Shown here: in pieces, positions 40,791-49,206 of the stretch
Layout of the letters: the number at the start of each line of letters is the position of its first letter
How positions within the stretch are numbered: position 1 is the stretch's first letter
Assembly: GCF_030062155.1 (NCBI RefSeq)
Contig: NZ_CP118269.1
Coordinates: forward strand, 1,860,001-1,924,000
DNA: 64,000 nucleotides
Source: Pantoea sp. Lij88
GTDB taxonomy: Bacteria > Pseudomonadota > Gammaproteobacteria > Enterobacterales > Enterobacteriaceae
Direction of reading: 5' to 3'
Notes under the pieces: generated by a model
The model's database searches: none
Told to the model about the DNA's origin: nothing
The model's input: the letters and a program-made list of their open reading frames with translations, nothing else
Translations under genes and position numbers: made by a program

Positions 40791-41960
40791 ATGCATGAAT
40801 TGCTGTTTCTGTTACTGCCGGTGGCGGCTGCGTATGGCTGGTATATGGGCCGTCGCAGCGCACATCAGGACAAGCAACAGGAAGCCAACCGACTCTCTCG
40901 TGAATATGTCGCTGGCGTAAACTTCCTGCTCTCAAATCAGCAGGACAAAGCGGTCGATCTGTTCCTCGATATGCTGAAAGAGGACAGCGGCACGGTTGAA
41001 GCGCACCTGACGCTGGGTAATCTGTTCCGATCGCGCGGGGAGGTTGACCGCGCCATTCGCATCCATCAGGCGTTAATGGAAAGTGCTTCCCTGAGCTATG
41101 AACAGCGTCTGCTCGCCGTGCAGCAGCTGGGTCGCGACTACATGGCGGCCGGTTTATATGACCGCGCTGAAGATATGTTTAAGCAGCTCACCGACGAAAC
41201 TGACTTCCGGGTGGGCGCGCTGCAGCAACTGCTGCTGATCCATCAGGCAACCAGCGACTGGCAACAGGCGATTGAGGTTGCAGAACGACTGGTTAAGCTC
41301 GGCAAAGAGAAGCAGAAAGGCGAAATCGCCCACTTCTATTGCGAACTGGCGTTGCAGGCGATGAGCAGCGACGATCTGGATCGCGCAATGAGCCTGCTGA
41401 AGAAAGGGGAGGCGGCCGATCGCAACAGCGCACGCATCTCTATCATGATGGGCCGTATTCTGATGGAGAAAGAGGACTTCGCCAAAGCGGTGGGTCATCT
41501 GCAGCGCGTGCTGGATCAGGATAAAGAGCTGGTCAGTGAAACGCTGGGTATGCTGGAAACCTGTTTCCAGCGGCTTAATCAGCCAGACGCCTGGGCTGAC
41601 TTCCTGCAGCGCTGTGTGGAAGAGAACACCGGTGCGGCAGCGGAACTCTATCTCTCTGACATTCTTGAGCAGCAGCAGGGACCTGAAGCGGCTCAGAACT
41701 ACATCAGTCGTCAGCTGCAGCGTCATCCTACGATGCGCGTGTTCCATCGCCTGATGGATTTAAACCTGCATGAAGCGGAAGAAGGGCGCGCTAAAGATAG
41801 CCTGATGGTGCTGCGTGACATGGTTGGTGAACAGATCCGCACCAAGCCGCGCTATCGCTGCCAGAAGTGTGGCTTTACCGCTCACGCACTCTACTGGCAC
41901 TGCCCATCCTGCCGCACCTGGTCATCCGTTAAACCCATTCGCGGTCTCGACGGCCAGTAA
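40791..41960 (+). CDS. lapB: LapB (YciM), LPS assembly regulator
   Basis: Membrane-anchored tetratricopeptide protein that recruits LpxC to the protease FtsH and so sets the LPS level. One N-terminal helix (LLFLLLPVAAAYGWYMG), a series of TPR repeats (about residues 35-330) and a C-terminal rubredoxin-like zinc knuckle with Cys357, Cys360, Cys371, Cys374. 389 aa, same as E. coli; essential there. Confidence 0.97.
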   Translation: MHELLFLLLPVAAAYGWYMGRRSAHQDKQQEANRLSREYVAGVNFLLSNQQDKAVDLFLDMLKEDSGTVEAHLTLGNLFRSRGEVDRAIRIHQALMESASLSYEQRLLAVQQLGRDYMAAGLYDRAEDMFKQLTDETDFRVGALQQLLLIHQATSDWQQAIEVAERLVKLGKEKQKGEIAHFYCELALQAMSSDDLDRAMSLLKKGEAADRNSARISIMMGRILMEKEDFAKAVGHLQRVLDQDKELVSETLGMLETCFQRLNQPDAWADFLQRCVEENTGAAAELYLSDILEQQQGPEAAQNYISRQLQRHPTMRVFHRLMDLNLHEAEEGRAKDSLMVLRDMVGEQIRTKPRYRCQKCGFTAHALYWHCPSCRTWSSVKPIRGLDGQ

Positions 41961-42157
41961 CAAGGCCGTTTCAGATTCATGGATAACACCCATTATAGTT
42001 ACAACATACTATTTGTGTTATCTCCTTCCGGCCCTCAGCAAGAGTGCAGAAATTGCCGGGCAGAGGGGCAATGGCGATTGTGATGGTCAGACACCGCAGG
42101 TAGAATGCTTGCCGTTTGTCTATTGCGCCTGCGGGTGCCAACTGCAGAGGAAATGCC

Positions 42158-42877
42158 ATGCCTTCACCCCACAACGTGACCGCTTCGCCGATTCTGGTCG
42201 CGCTGGATTATCATGACCTCGACAGCGCCCTGCGTTTCGTCGACCAGATCGATCCCCGCAGTTGCCGCCTGAAGGTGGGCAAAGAGATGTTTACGCTGTT
42301 CGGCCCCGCGCTGGTTAAAACCCTGCAGCAACGCGGCTTTGAAATCTTCCTCGATCTGAAATTCCACGATATTCCCAACACCACCGCACACGCCGTGGCG
42401 GCCGCGGCCGATCTGGGTGTCTGGATGGTCAACGTTCATGCCAGCGGCGGGGCGCGGATGATGAACGCGGCGCGTGAGGCGCTGCTTCCTTTTGGCCAGG
42501 ATGCGCCGCTGCTGATTGCCGTGACCGTACTGACCAGCATGGATGCCGACGATCTCAAAGGGCTGGGCATCACGCTTTCTCCTGCCGAACAGGCAGAGCG
42601 ACTGGCGAAGCTGACACAGTCATGCGGGCTGGATGGTGTGGTCTGTTCCGCGCATGAAGCCGTTCGCTTCAAACAGGTCCTGGGGCAGGACTTTGCGCTG
42701 GTCACGCCGGGGATTCGCCCGGCCGGCAGTGATGCAGGCGATCAGCGTCGCATCATGACGCCCCAGCAGGCGAAGCAGGCGGGCGTGGACTATATGGTCA
42801 TCGGGCGTCCGATCACCCAGTCAGCCGATCCCGCTGCCACCCTGCAGGCGATCCTGCACAGTCTGGAGACACAGTAA
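42158..42877 (+). CDS. pyrF: orotidine 5'-phosphate decarboxylase
   Basis: Final step of UMP synthesis. 239-aa TIM barrel with the catalytic [20 protein letters not shown] at the N-terminus and phosphate loop VIGRPITQ. The ATG at 42158 follows AGAGGAAA; a TTG extension from 42116 is unlikely. It overlaps yciH by one base (TAATG). Confidence 0.96.
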   Translation: MPSPHNVTASPILVALDYHDLDSALRFVDQIDPRSCRLKVGKEMFTLFGPALVKTLQQRGFEIFLDLKFHDIPNTTAHAVAAAADLGVWMVNVHASGGARMMNAAREALLPFGQDAPLLIAVTVLTSMDADDLKGLGITLSPAEQAERLAKLTQSCGLDGVVCSAHEAVRFKQVLGQDFALVTPGIRPAGSDAGDQRRIMTPQQAKQAGVDYMVIGRPITQSADPAATLQAILHSLETQ

Positions 42878-43200
42878 TGGCAGATGATAATCGACTGGTT
42901 TACTCCACCGACAGCGGGCGCATTACTCAGCCGGAGACCAAAGCGGAGCGGCCAAAAGGGGACGGCATTGTGCGCATCCAGCGTCAGACCAGCGGACGCA
43001 AGGGCAAAGGCGTCTGCCTGATCACCGGCATCGACCTGGATGACGCGGCACTGACGCTGCTGGCGGCGGAGTTGAAAAAGAAGTGCGGCTGTGGCGGTTC
43101 AGTCAAAGAAGGCGTCATCGAAATTCAGGGTGATAAACGCGATTTACTGAAAAGTCTGCTGGAAGCCAAAGGCATGAAGGTCAAACTGGCGGGCGGCTGA
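42877..43200 (+). CDS. yciH: YciH, SUI1/eIF1-like protein
   Basis: 107-aa homologue of eukaryotic eIF1, reported to affect translation initiation fidelity. The basic motif RQTSGRKGKGVCLITGID and the GCGGSVKEGVIEIQGD core are family-typical. Coupled to pyrF. Confidence 0.93.
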   Translation: MADDNRLVYSTDSGRITQPETKAERPKGDGIVRIQRQTSGRKGKGVCLITGIDLDDAALTLLAAELKKKCGCGGSVKEGVIEIQGDKRDLLKSLLEAKGMKVKLAGG

Positions 43201-43206
43201 ATAAAA

Positions 43207-43232
43207 AATCGGGCTACCAGAGTAGCCCGATT
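43207..43232 (+). terminator. hairpin after yciH
   Basis: AATCGGGCTAC (43207-43217), loop CAGA, GTAGCCCGATT (43222-43232). Strong stem with an A-tract upstream but a poor U-tract on the plus strand; probably bidirectional with osmB. Confidence 0.75.
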
Positions 43233-43278
43233 GTCATATAGATGCTTAGCGTAGCCGACTATTCTTTTAATAAGGTCC

Positions 43279-43494
43279 TTAGTGGACCTGATGACCGATA
43301 ATACCACCGACAGCGGCGCCACCGACTGTGCCGAGTGCGCTACCATTGGTCAAGACTGAACCCCCAATCGCACCCGCGCCCGCGCCAATGGCGGTGTTGC
43401 GGTCACGCTTAGACCAGTTAGAACAGCCGCTCAGTGCAACAGCTAACGTGGTCGCCAGTACAACGGCAGTGATTCGTTTCATTGTTGTTGTCAT
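43279..43494 (-). CDS. osmB: osmotically inducible lipoprotein OsmB
   Basis: 71-aa lipoprotein: lipobox ALSGC then SNWSKRDRNTAIGAGAGAIG and a glycine-zipper C-terminus ending GGIIGHQVH. ATG 43494 is preceded by AAGGAGAAGGG. Expression is osmotically and RpoS controlled in E. coli, and a matching -10 element lies upstream. Confidence 0.93.
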   Translation of the reverse strand: MTTTMKRITAVVLATTLAVALSGCSNWSKRDRNTAIGAGAGAIGGSVLTNGSALGTVGGAAVGGIIGHQVH

Positions 43495-43533
43495 ACCCTT
43501 CTCCTTTGATGTGCTCACAGAGGCAACACTCTT

Positions 43534-43541
43534 AGTATAGC
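43534..43541 (-). promoter_or_regulatory. RpoS-type -10 element of osmB
   Basis: On the minus strand GCTATACTAAG (43531-43541) matches the extended RpoS -10 consensus KCTAYRCTTAA at most positions, 40 nt upstream of osmB. No good -35 is needed for sigma-S. Confidence 0.65.
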
Positions 43542-43846
43542 TCCGATATTTCCTCAGCCCGCTTGTGTCGCATCATTGCCGCATCCCTGACGGCATAGAA
43601 ATGTGATCACCATGGACAAACCGTTTGTAGCGGGTGAGTCACAATGCCAGCCCGACTGAACAGGTCCACGCATTGCCTGAGAAGATTCTATGCGTTCTGC
43701 AAAAATTCCGAAGATAGATAATTCTGAAATCACGGCACATTTTTGCATTCACAGCCATTCCTTCTGCGTTTATAGCCATTTGCTCCATAACCCTTTGGCG
43801 TCCGACTCCGCAAAATTCAGGGACGATTGTCAGCAGGAGAAAAGGC
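43542..43846. other. intergenic region between osmB and the araD-like gene
   Basis: About 300 bases with no credible gene and no clear operator. Two short reverse-strand frames overlap it without ribosome-binding sites. E. coli has yciT/yciZ in this neighbourhood; no trace of either is seen. Confidence 0.4.
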
Positions 43847-44545
43847 ATGCTGGAACATCTTAAACAACAGGTTCTGGACGCGAATCTGGATCTACCGAAA
43901 TACAACCTGGTGACCTTCACCTGGGGCAATGTCAGCGCGATTGATCGCGAGCAGGGTTTGCTGGTGATCAAACCTTCCGGCGTGCGCTATGAGGTGATGA
44001 AGCGTGACGACATGGTCGTCGTCGATCTGGCGAGTGGCAGGGTCGTGGAAGGGGACAAACGCCCATCATCGGACACCGCGACGCACCGCGCGCTCTATCT
44101 CGCCTGGCCGGAAGTCGGTGGCATTGTCCATACTCATTCGCGTCATGCAACCATCTGGGCGCAGGCTGGACGACCGATTCCAGCCTGGGGAACCACCCAC
44201 GCCGACGATTTCTATGGTGAGATTCCCTGTACCCGTGCAATGCGCAACGAAGAGATTCAGCACGAGTACGAGTGGAACACCGGTGAAGTGATTATCGAAA
44301 CCTTCGCGCAGCGCGGATTGTCACCTTCGGCAATCCCTGGGGTGCTGGTCAACTCGCACGGCCCTTTCGCGTGGGGGAAAGACGCCCACGCCGCCGTGCA
44401 CAGCGCGGTGGTGCTGGAGGAGGTGGCCTATATGGGCCTGTTCAGCCAGCAGCTAACCCCTGACCTGCCGCCAATCAACCAGACGCTGCTTGACCTGCAC
44501 TACCTGCGAAAGCATGGCGAGAATGCCTGGTACGGGCAAAAATAA
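43847..44545 (+). CDS. araD: L-ribulose-5-phosphate 4-epimerase (AraD type)
   Basis: Class II aldolase-fold, zinc-dependent epimerase of L-ribulose 5-phosphate to D-xylulose 5-phosphate. Zinc and catalytic residues align exactly with E. coli AraD: Asp76, His95, His97 and His171. 232 aa, close to AraD throughout ([29 protein letters not shown]). It is isolated: no araB, araA or araC nearby, so it may serve L-ascorbate/xylulose-type pathways (UlaF, SgbE) or a dispersed arabinose pathway. Confidence 0.88.
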   Translation: MLEHLKQQVLDANLDLPKYNLVTFTWGNVSAIDREQGLLVIKPSGVRYEVMKRDDMVVVDLASGRVVEGDKRPSSDTATHRALYLAWPEVGGIVHTHSRHATIWAQAGRPIPAWGTTHADDFYGEIPCTRAMRNEEIQHEYEWNTGEVIIETFAQRGLSPSAIPGVLVNSHGPFAWGKDAHAAVHSAVVLEEVAYMGLFSQQLTPDLPPINQTLLDLHYLRKHGENAWYGQK

Positions 44546-44549
44546 CGCG

Positions 44550-44577
44550 CGGGACGCCATGGCGTCCCGTTTTTTTT
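44550..44577 (+). terminator. terminator after araD
   Basis: CGGGACG (44550-44556), loop CCATGG, CGTCCCG (44563-44569), then eight T. Confidence 0.93.
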
Positions 44578-44639
44578 GGTCTCTTTTGAGACTGGTATGG
44601 CGATCCCCATCATAGTTATCAAAACAACCTATCAACAAA

Positions 44640-44659
44640 AGTAAAACAGCGTTTCATTT
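44640..44659 (+). promoter_or_regulatory. KdgR operator upstream of kdgT
   Basis: AGTAAAACAGCGTTTCATTT fits the published KdgR consensus AATRAAACANYGTTTCATTT with one mismatch. It lies 104 nt upstream of the kdgT start. KdgR represses pectin and hexuronate catabolism genes in enterobacteria. Confidence 0.8.
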
Positions 44660-44762
44660 CATCGAGGCGATCACTGTTTTGGTCACCTTAAGTCACTACT
44701 TTGCCTGCATCGCCTTCGGGCACTTCCTGCACCCACACTGGCAAAGCAAAGGTGACACCGCT

Positions 44763-45746
44763 ATGCATATCAAACGGGCTATAGATAAAATTCCGGGCGG
44801 CATGATGCTCATTCCGCTGTTTATTGGCGCACTCTGTCATACCTTCTCTCCCGGAGCCGGGAAATACTTCGGTTCATTCACCAATGGTCTGATGACCGGC
44901 ACCGTGCCGATTCTGGCCGTCTGGTTCTTCTGTATGGGCGCATCGATTAAGCTCAGCGCCACCGGAACGGTGCTGCGTAAATCGGGCACGCTGGTGCTGA
45001 CTAAAATTGCCGTGGCCTGGGTCGTGGCCGCCATCGCCTCGCGGGTGATGCCGGAAAATGGGGTGGAAGTGGGGATGTTCGCCGGGTTATCGACGCTGGC
45101 GCTGGTGGCCGCGATGGATATGACCAATGGCGGACTCTATGCCTCCATCATGCAGCAGTATGGTTCTAAAGAGGAAGCGGGTGCCTTTGTGCTGATGTCG
45201 CTGGAGTCCGGGCCACTGATGACCATGGTTATTCTGGGCACGGCCGGAATCGCCTCGTTTGAGCCACACATCTTCGTCGGCGCGGTCCTGCCGTTTGTGG
45301 TGGGATTTGCATTAGGGAATCTTGATCCCGAGCTGCGCGACTTCTTCGGTAAAGCTGTACATACGCTGATCCCGTTCTTCGCCTTTGCCCTGGGTAACAC
45401 CATTAACCTGGGGGTGATTGCGGAAACCGGGCTGCTGGGCATCATGCTCGGTATAGCCGTGATCATCATTACCGGTATCCCGCTCATTCTGGCCGATCGG
45501 CTGATTGGCGGCGGGGATGGCACGGCTGGCATCGCGGCATCCAGTACGGCAGGTGCGGCGGTGGCGACACCGGTGCTGATTGCCGAGATGCTGCCGCAGT
45601 TTAAACTGGTGGCGCCTGCGGCGACGGCGCTGGTTGCCACTTCCGTGATTGTGACCTCTGTTCTGGTACCCATCATTACTGCCATCTATTCAAAACGTCT
45701 TAAGCGTCTTCATGTTGCCGTCGGGCAGCGTGCCGCTATTAAGTAA
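44763..45746 (+). CDS. kdgT: 2-keto-3-deoxygluconate permease
   Basis: Proton symporter for 2-keto-3-deoxygluconate, an intermediate of pectin/hexuronate breakdown. 327 aa, equal to E. coli KdgT, with about ten membrane segments; the start [19 protein letters not shown] and the [15 protein letters not shown] region are family-typical. The ATG at 44763 fits the family; an in-frame extension to 44679 does not. Under a KdgR box. Confidence 0.94.
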   Translation: MHIKRAIDKIPGGMMLIPLFIGALCHTFSPGAGKYFGSFTNGLMTGTVPILAVWFFCMGASIKLSATGTVLRKSGTLVLTKIAVAWVVAAIASRVMPENGVEVGMFAGLSTLALVAAMDMTNGGLYASIMQQYGSKEEAGAFVLMSLESGPLMTMVILGTAGIASFEPHIFVGAVLPFVVGFALGNLDPELRDFFGKAVHTLIPFFAFALGNTINLGVIAETGLLGIMLGIAVIIITGIPLILADRLIGGGDGTAGIAASSTAGAAVATPVLIAEMLPQFKLVAPAATALVATSVIVTSVLVPIITAIYSKRLKRLHVAVGQRAAIK

Positions 45747-45758
45747 CCCACCTAATCA

Positions 45759-45782
45759 ATCCCCGGCGCGCGAGTCGGGGAT
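45759..45782 (+). terminator. possible terminator after kdgT
   Basis: ATCCCCG (45759-45765) pairs with CGGGGAT (45776-45782) across a 10-nt loop, 12 nt after the kdgT stop. There is no T-run, so function is uncertain. Confidence 0.4.
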
Positions 45783-45891
45783 CACTCTGGATTTTGTGTT
45801 GTAAATCAATCTCTCATTTGGTCTGGCCTCACTCTGCATTACGCTGATGTGGCGTATTTAACGCATCAAAATATAAACAGAGGATGAGACA

Positions 45892-46758
45892 ATGACAGTT
45901 ATTAACCAAGCAACGTGCAGATTATTTACCGAAGTCGGCAACACCACGCAGTTAGTCGCCTATTACGAAGAAGGGCGTCGTACCATGTGGATGATGCTGC
46001 GTGCACAGCCCCGTCCGAGCTTCAACCATGAACTGATTGAGGAGATCATGAACCTGAGCTATGCCGCGCAGCGTTCCGGTCTGCCAATCGACTTCTGGGT
46101 CACCGGTTCACTGGTGCCGCAGATGTTCAACGCCGGTGGCGATCTGCGCTTCTTCGTCGAGTGCATTCGCAACAACCGCCGTGAGGCGCTGCGGGCCTAT
46201 GCCCGTGCCTGCGTTGACTGCATCCATTCGGCAGCACGTGGGTTCGATACCGGCGCGGTGACGCTGGCGATGATTGAGGGCAGTGCGTTAGGCGGTGGAT
46301 TCGAAGCGGCGCTGGCGCACCACTTCATTCTGGCGCAGAACAACGCGCGGATGGGCTTCCCGGAAATCGCTTTCAACCTGTTTCCCGGCATGGGCGGCTA
46401 CTCACTGGTGGCGCGTCGTTCCGGCATGAAACTGGCAGAGGAGTTGATCTGTGAAGGAGAGTCCCACAGCGCGGAGTGGTATGAGACGCGTGGACTGGTG
46501 GATAAAGTCTTCCAGCCGGGCGACAGCTACCGTGCCACACGCACCTTTATCGATACGTTACGGCCAAAACTCAATGGCGTGCGGGCGATGCTGAAAGCGC
46601 GTCAGCGCGTGCTGCAATTGTCACGCGCCGAGCTGATGGATATCACCGAAGACTGGGTCGATTATGCGTTTACCATCGAACCCAAAGACATTGCTTACAT
46701 GGAACGCCTGGTCCAGTTACAGAACCGCCACAGCGCATCACTGCGTAAAGCGGGTTAA
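45892..46758 (+). CDS. rpfF: RpfF, DSF-family signal synthase
   Basis: Crotonase-superfamily enzyme that makes cis-2-unsaturated fatty-acid signals (DSF family) from acyl-ACP by dehydration and thioester cleavage. 288 aa. The two catalytic glutamates of RpfF are present as Glu138 (LGGGFEAALAHH) and Glu158 (GFPEIAFNLFPGMGGYS); oxyanion-hole Gly residues are in the same segments. Length and motifs fit RpfF and not ordinary enoyl-CoA hydratases. AGAGGA precedes the ATG. It faces pdeR, homologue of the RpfR receptor, only 12 nt away, the genomic pairing known in Burkholderia and Cronobacter. Confidence 0.92.
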   Translation: MTVINQATCRLFTEVGNTTQLVAYYEEGRRTMWMMLRAQPRPSFNHELIEEIMNLSYAAQRSGLPIDFWVTGSLVPQMFNAGGDLRFFVECIRNNRREALRAYARACVDCIHSAARGFDTGAVTLAMIEGSALGGGFEAALAHHFILAQNNARMGFPEIAFNLFPGMGGYSLVARRSGMKLAEELICEGESHSAEWYETRGLVDKVFQPGDSYRATRTFIDTLRPKLNGVRAMLKARQRVLQLSRAELMDITEDWVDYAFTIEPKDIAYMERLVQLQNRHSASLRKAG

Positions 46759-46770
46759 TCTGAACCAGCG

Positions 46771-48756
46771 TTAAACGCGGGCAGGATGCTTAGCCAGCCA
46801 ATGCCCAAATTGTTCCGCGGGCATTGGTTTTGCGTAATAGTAACCCTGACGCCCATCGACACCACTTTTGAGGACAAACTTCTCTTCATCCGGGGTCTCA
46901 ATACCTTCAGCAATCACCTGCAAATCGAGCGCCTTGGCGACGGCGACGATAGCACGCACCAGCGATTGTGAAACCGGCTGCTTGTTAATATCGCGGATAA
47001 AGCTCTGGTCGAGTTTAATCGCATTGATCGGCACACGGGCCAGCTGAGAAAGCGAAGAGTAACCGGTGCCAAAGTCATCCAGATGCACCTGCGCGCCCAG
47101 CTCCTGGAACTGCTTCATCAGCTTCAGCGCTTCGGTCTCATTCTCAATCAGACAGCTTTCAGTCAGCTCAATATCAATCGGACAGTCGGTGATATTCGCC
47201 TCGTGCAGCGCCTGTTTCAGGTCGGTGTAGATACTTTGATCGATCAGCTGACGTGCCGACACGTTGACGGCGACGCGCAGGAAAATGCCCTGCTGGCGCC
47301 AGAGGATAATCTGCTTCAGCACGTTGAGCATCACCCAGCGTCCCAGCGGCACAATCAGTCCCGACTCTTCGGCGTAGGGAATGAAATCAGCGGGAGAAAC
47401 CAGACCCCGCTCAGGGGAGTTCCAGCGCACCAGCGCTTCGGCGCTGCGGACCTGGCCATCGCTGTCGATCTTCGGCTGGTAATGGACCAGCAGGTGATCC
47501 AGCTCCAGCGCCTTGCGCAGGTTGGTGTCCAGCCACAGATATTCAAAGACCCGCTGGTTCATCTCGGCCGCAAAGACGCAGAACTTGCCGCGACCGTTCT
47601 CTTTGGCGTGATACATCGCGGTATCCGCGTTACGAATCAGGCTCTCACGATCTTCGCCGTGCAGCGGCGCGAAGGCGATGCCGATAGAGCAGCCGCTGTA
47701 TACTTCGATGAGTCCGATACGGAAAGGCTGACGCAGGCGCTCAAGAATGCGCGAGGACATCGCTTCCAGTGCCGCCTGGCTGGTGTGCTCAGCCAGCACC
47801 ACAAACTCATCACCACCCAGACGACCCAGCGTCTGGTCTTTACCCAGACAGCTGAGAATTGCCAGCGAGACGGCCTGCAGTAACTGATCGCCGAACATAT
47901 GACCGTAGGCGTCATTCACTTTTTTGAAATTATCGAGATCGAGATAGACCACACCGGTCTCATCGCTCTCCGCTCGCTCCAGCGCCAGGCTAATCTGTTG
48001 ATGAATTGCGTTGCGATTAGGCAAACCGGTCACGGTATCGGTGTTTGCCAGCACCCGAAGGCGTTCCTGAGCCCGTCGCTCCTCTGTGATGTCTGTGCCA
48101 GAACAGATGAGGAAAATTTCATTTTTGCCACTGCCGCTGTGAACGAACTTATTACGAAACAAGAACAGTCGCTGGCCCTTTTTGGTTTTAACCCAGCGCT
48201 CGACTTCATAGGAGTTGCCGTCGCGGAAGAAGCCCGCAATGTTGCGTCGCGACTGTGAGGCTTCCTGTTTGGTCATAAACAGCTGAAAGACGTTGCGGCC
48301 AATAACCTCATGCTCATTCAGGCCGGTATATTCTTCACTCAGGCGGTTAAAACGCTGAATATTGCCGCGCTGATCGAGGATCACAATCACGGAGTTGGCT
48401 TCAGACACCACCTGTTCGGCGAATGAAAGACCCAGGGTTAAATCGCGGGCGACCGCAGACGTATCGCCCCAGGCTGAAGCCGTTCCTGCCCAGGAGGCCT
48501 GATTCACTTTGCGCCCGACAAAATGCATAGGCACATCAATGCCCTGCAGAGTCATGGTCAGATTGATACTTGAGGTGATGACCGGCATCGCGCGGATCAT
48601 TGCGGCCTGGCCAGGTGTTAACGGCAGGGCGATATTGGTTTGTGACGACTCATCTTCGGCAAAATGCAACGCATCGCTGTCCGCCGTCAGACGCCAATGA
48701 GGGCTGGTTGTACCAAACAGCGTGTACAACAACGTTTGCCCGTGTTCATCGGTCAT
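46771..48756 (-). CDS. pdeR: PdeR/RpfR, PAS-GGDEF-EAL cyclic-di-GMP enzyme and DSF receptor
   Basis: 661 aa, the same length as E. coli PdeR (YciR/Gmr). Order: N-terminal domain (about 1-105, corresponding to the RpfF-interacting domain of RpfR), PAS (about 113-225, ANSVIVILDQRGNIQRFNRL), GGDEF (intact GGDEF at 314-318) and EAL (intact EALVRW at 440-445, with HLDDFGTGYSSL). Both catalytic domains look competent. In E. coli PdeR controls curli through DgcM/MlrA; with a neighbouring rpfF it should act as DSF receptor changing c-di-GMP turnover. Receptor role is inferred. Confidence 0.95.
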   Translation of the reverse strand: MTDEHGQTLLYTLFGTTSPHWRLTADSDALHFAEDESSQTNIALPLTPGQAAMIRAMPVITSSINLTMTLQGIDVPMHFVGRKVNQASWAGTASAWGDTSAVARDLTLGLSFAEQVVSEANSVIVILDQRGNIQRFNRLSEEYTGLNEHEVIGRNVFQLFMTKQEASQSRRNIAGFFRDGNSYEVERWVKTKKGQRLFLFRNKFVHSGSGKNEIFLICSGTDITEERRAQERLRVLANTDTVTGLPNRNAIHQQISLALERAESDETGVVYLDLDNFKKVNDAYGHMFGDQLLQAVSLAILSCLGKDQTLGRLGGDEFVVLAEHTSQAALEAMSSRILERLRQPFRIGLIEVYSGCSIGIAFAPLHGEDRESLIRNADTAMYHAKENGRGKFCVFAAEMNQRVFEYLWLDTNLRKALELDHLLVHYQPKIDSDGQVRSAEALVRWNSPERGLVSPADFIPYAEESGLIVPLGRWVMLNVLKQIILWRQQGIFLRVAVNVSARQLIDQSIYTDLKQALHEANITDCPIDIELTESCLIENETEALKLMKQFQELGAQVHLDDFGTGYSSLSQLARVPINAIKLDQSFIRDINKQPVSQSLVRAIVAVAKALDLQVIAEGIETPDEEKFVLKSGVDGRQGYYYAKPMPAEQFGHWLAKHPARV

Positions 48757-48879
48757 GGAAACTTCCTCCGGGAAGTGCTCTGCAGGCGTTATCTCATTAT
48801 TTTAGCAACAGTATTCATCATCTGATGCAAGCACAAGATGCAAACTGAATATATTTTCCCATCCAGATAAGAATGGCAC

Positions 48880-48904
48880 AAAAAAGCCCCGCCTGTGCGG
48901 GGCT
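48880..48904 (-). terminator. terminator after ybdD
   Basis: On the minus strand AGCCCCGC, loop ACAG, GCGGGGCT then six T (48880-48885). Eleven nt after the ybdD stop. Confidence 0.92.
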
Positions 48905-48915
48905 GTTAAGGGCAT

Positions 48916-49206
48916 TCAGCAGGGACATTTGCCCAGTTTACCCGCCTGGCTGGGGAAGCGGGCGTCCAGACAGTAACGGTGGAAATCACGCTCATTCATC
49001 GGCGGCTGATCGGGATGATGCAGACGCATATGCTGCAGATATTTTTGATAATCCTGCACGCCGACCATTAAGCGAAAGCACTGCTGCAAGCCGCGCCAGA
49101 ATCCACGCCAGCTAAAGGTTTCAGGCGGTACGGAAAATGCCGGGTGGCAGCGGATGATCTGCCACTTCCCCTTAGGCCGGTGGGCCTGACAGATAGCATC
49201 AGACAT
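48916..49206 (-). CDS. YbdD/YjiX family small protein
   Basis: 96-aa protein of the YbdD/YjiX (DUF466) family: LMVGVQDYQKYLQHMRLHHP and PPMNERDFHRYCLDAR, ending in a Cys-rich CPC tail. Family members are paired with CstA-type pyruvate/peptide transporters and are required for their activity. The start overlaps the cstA stop by 8 nt. The N-terminal 30 residues (MSDAICQAHRPKGKWQ) are longer than in E. coli YbdD. Confidence 0.85.
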   Translation of the reverse strand: MSDAICQAHRPKGKWQIIRCHPAFSVPPETFSWRGFWRGLQQCFRLMVGVQDYQKYLQHMRLHHPDQPPMNERDFHRYCLDARFPSQAGKLGKCPC

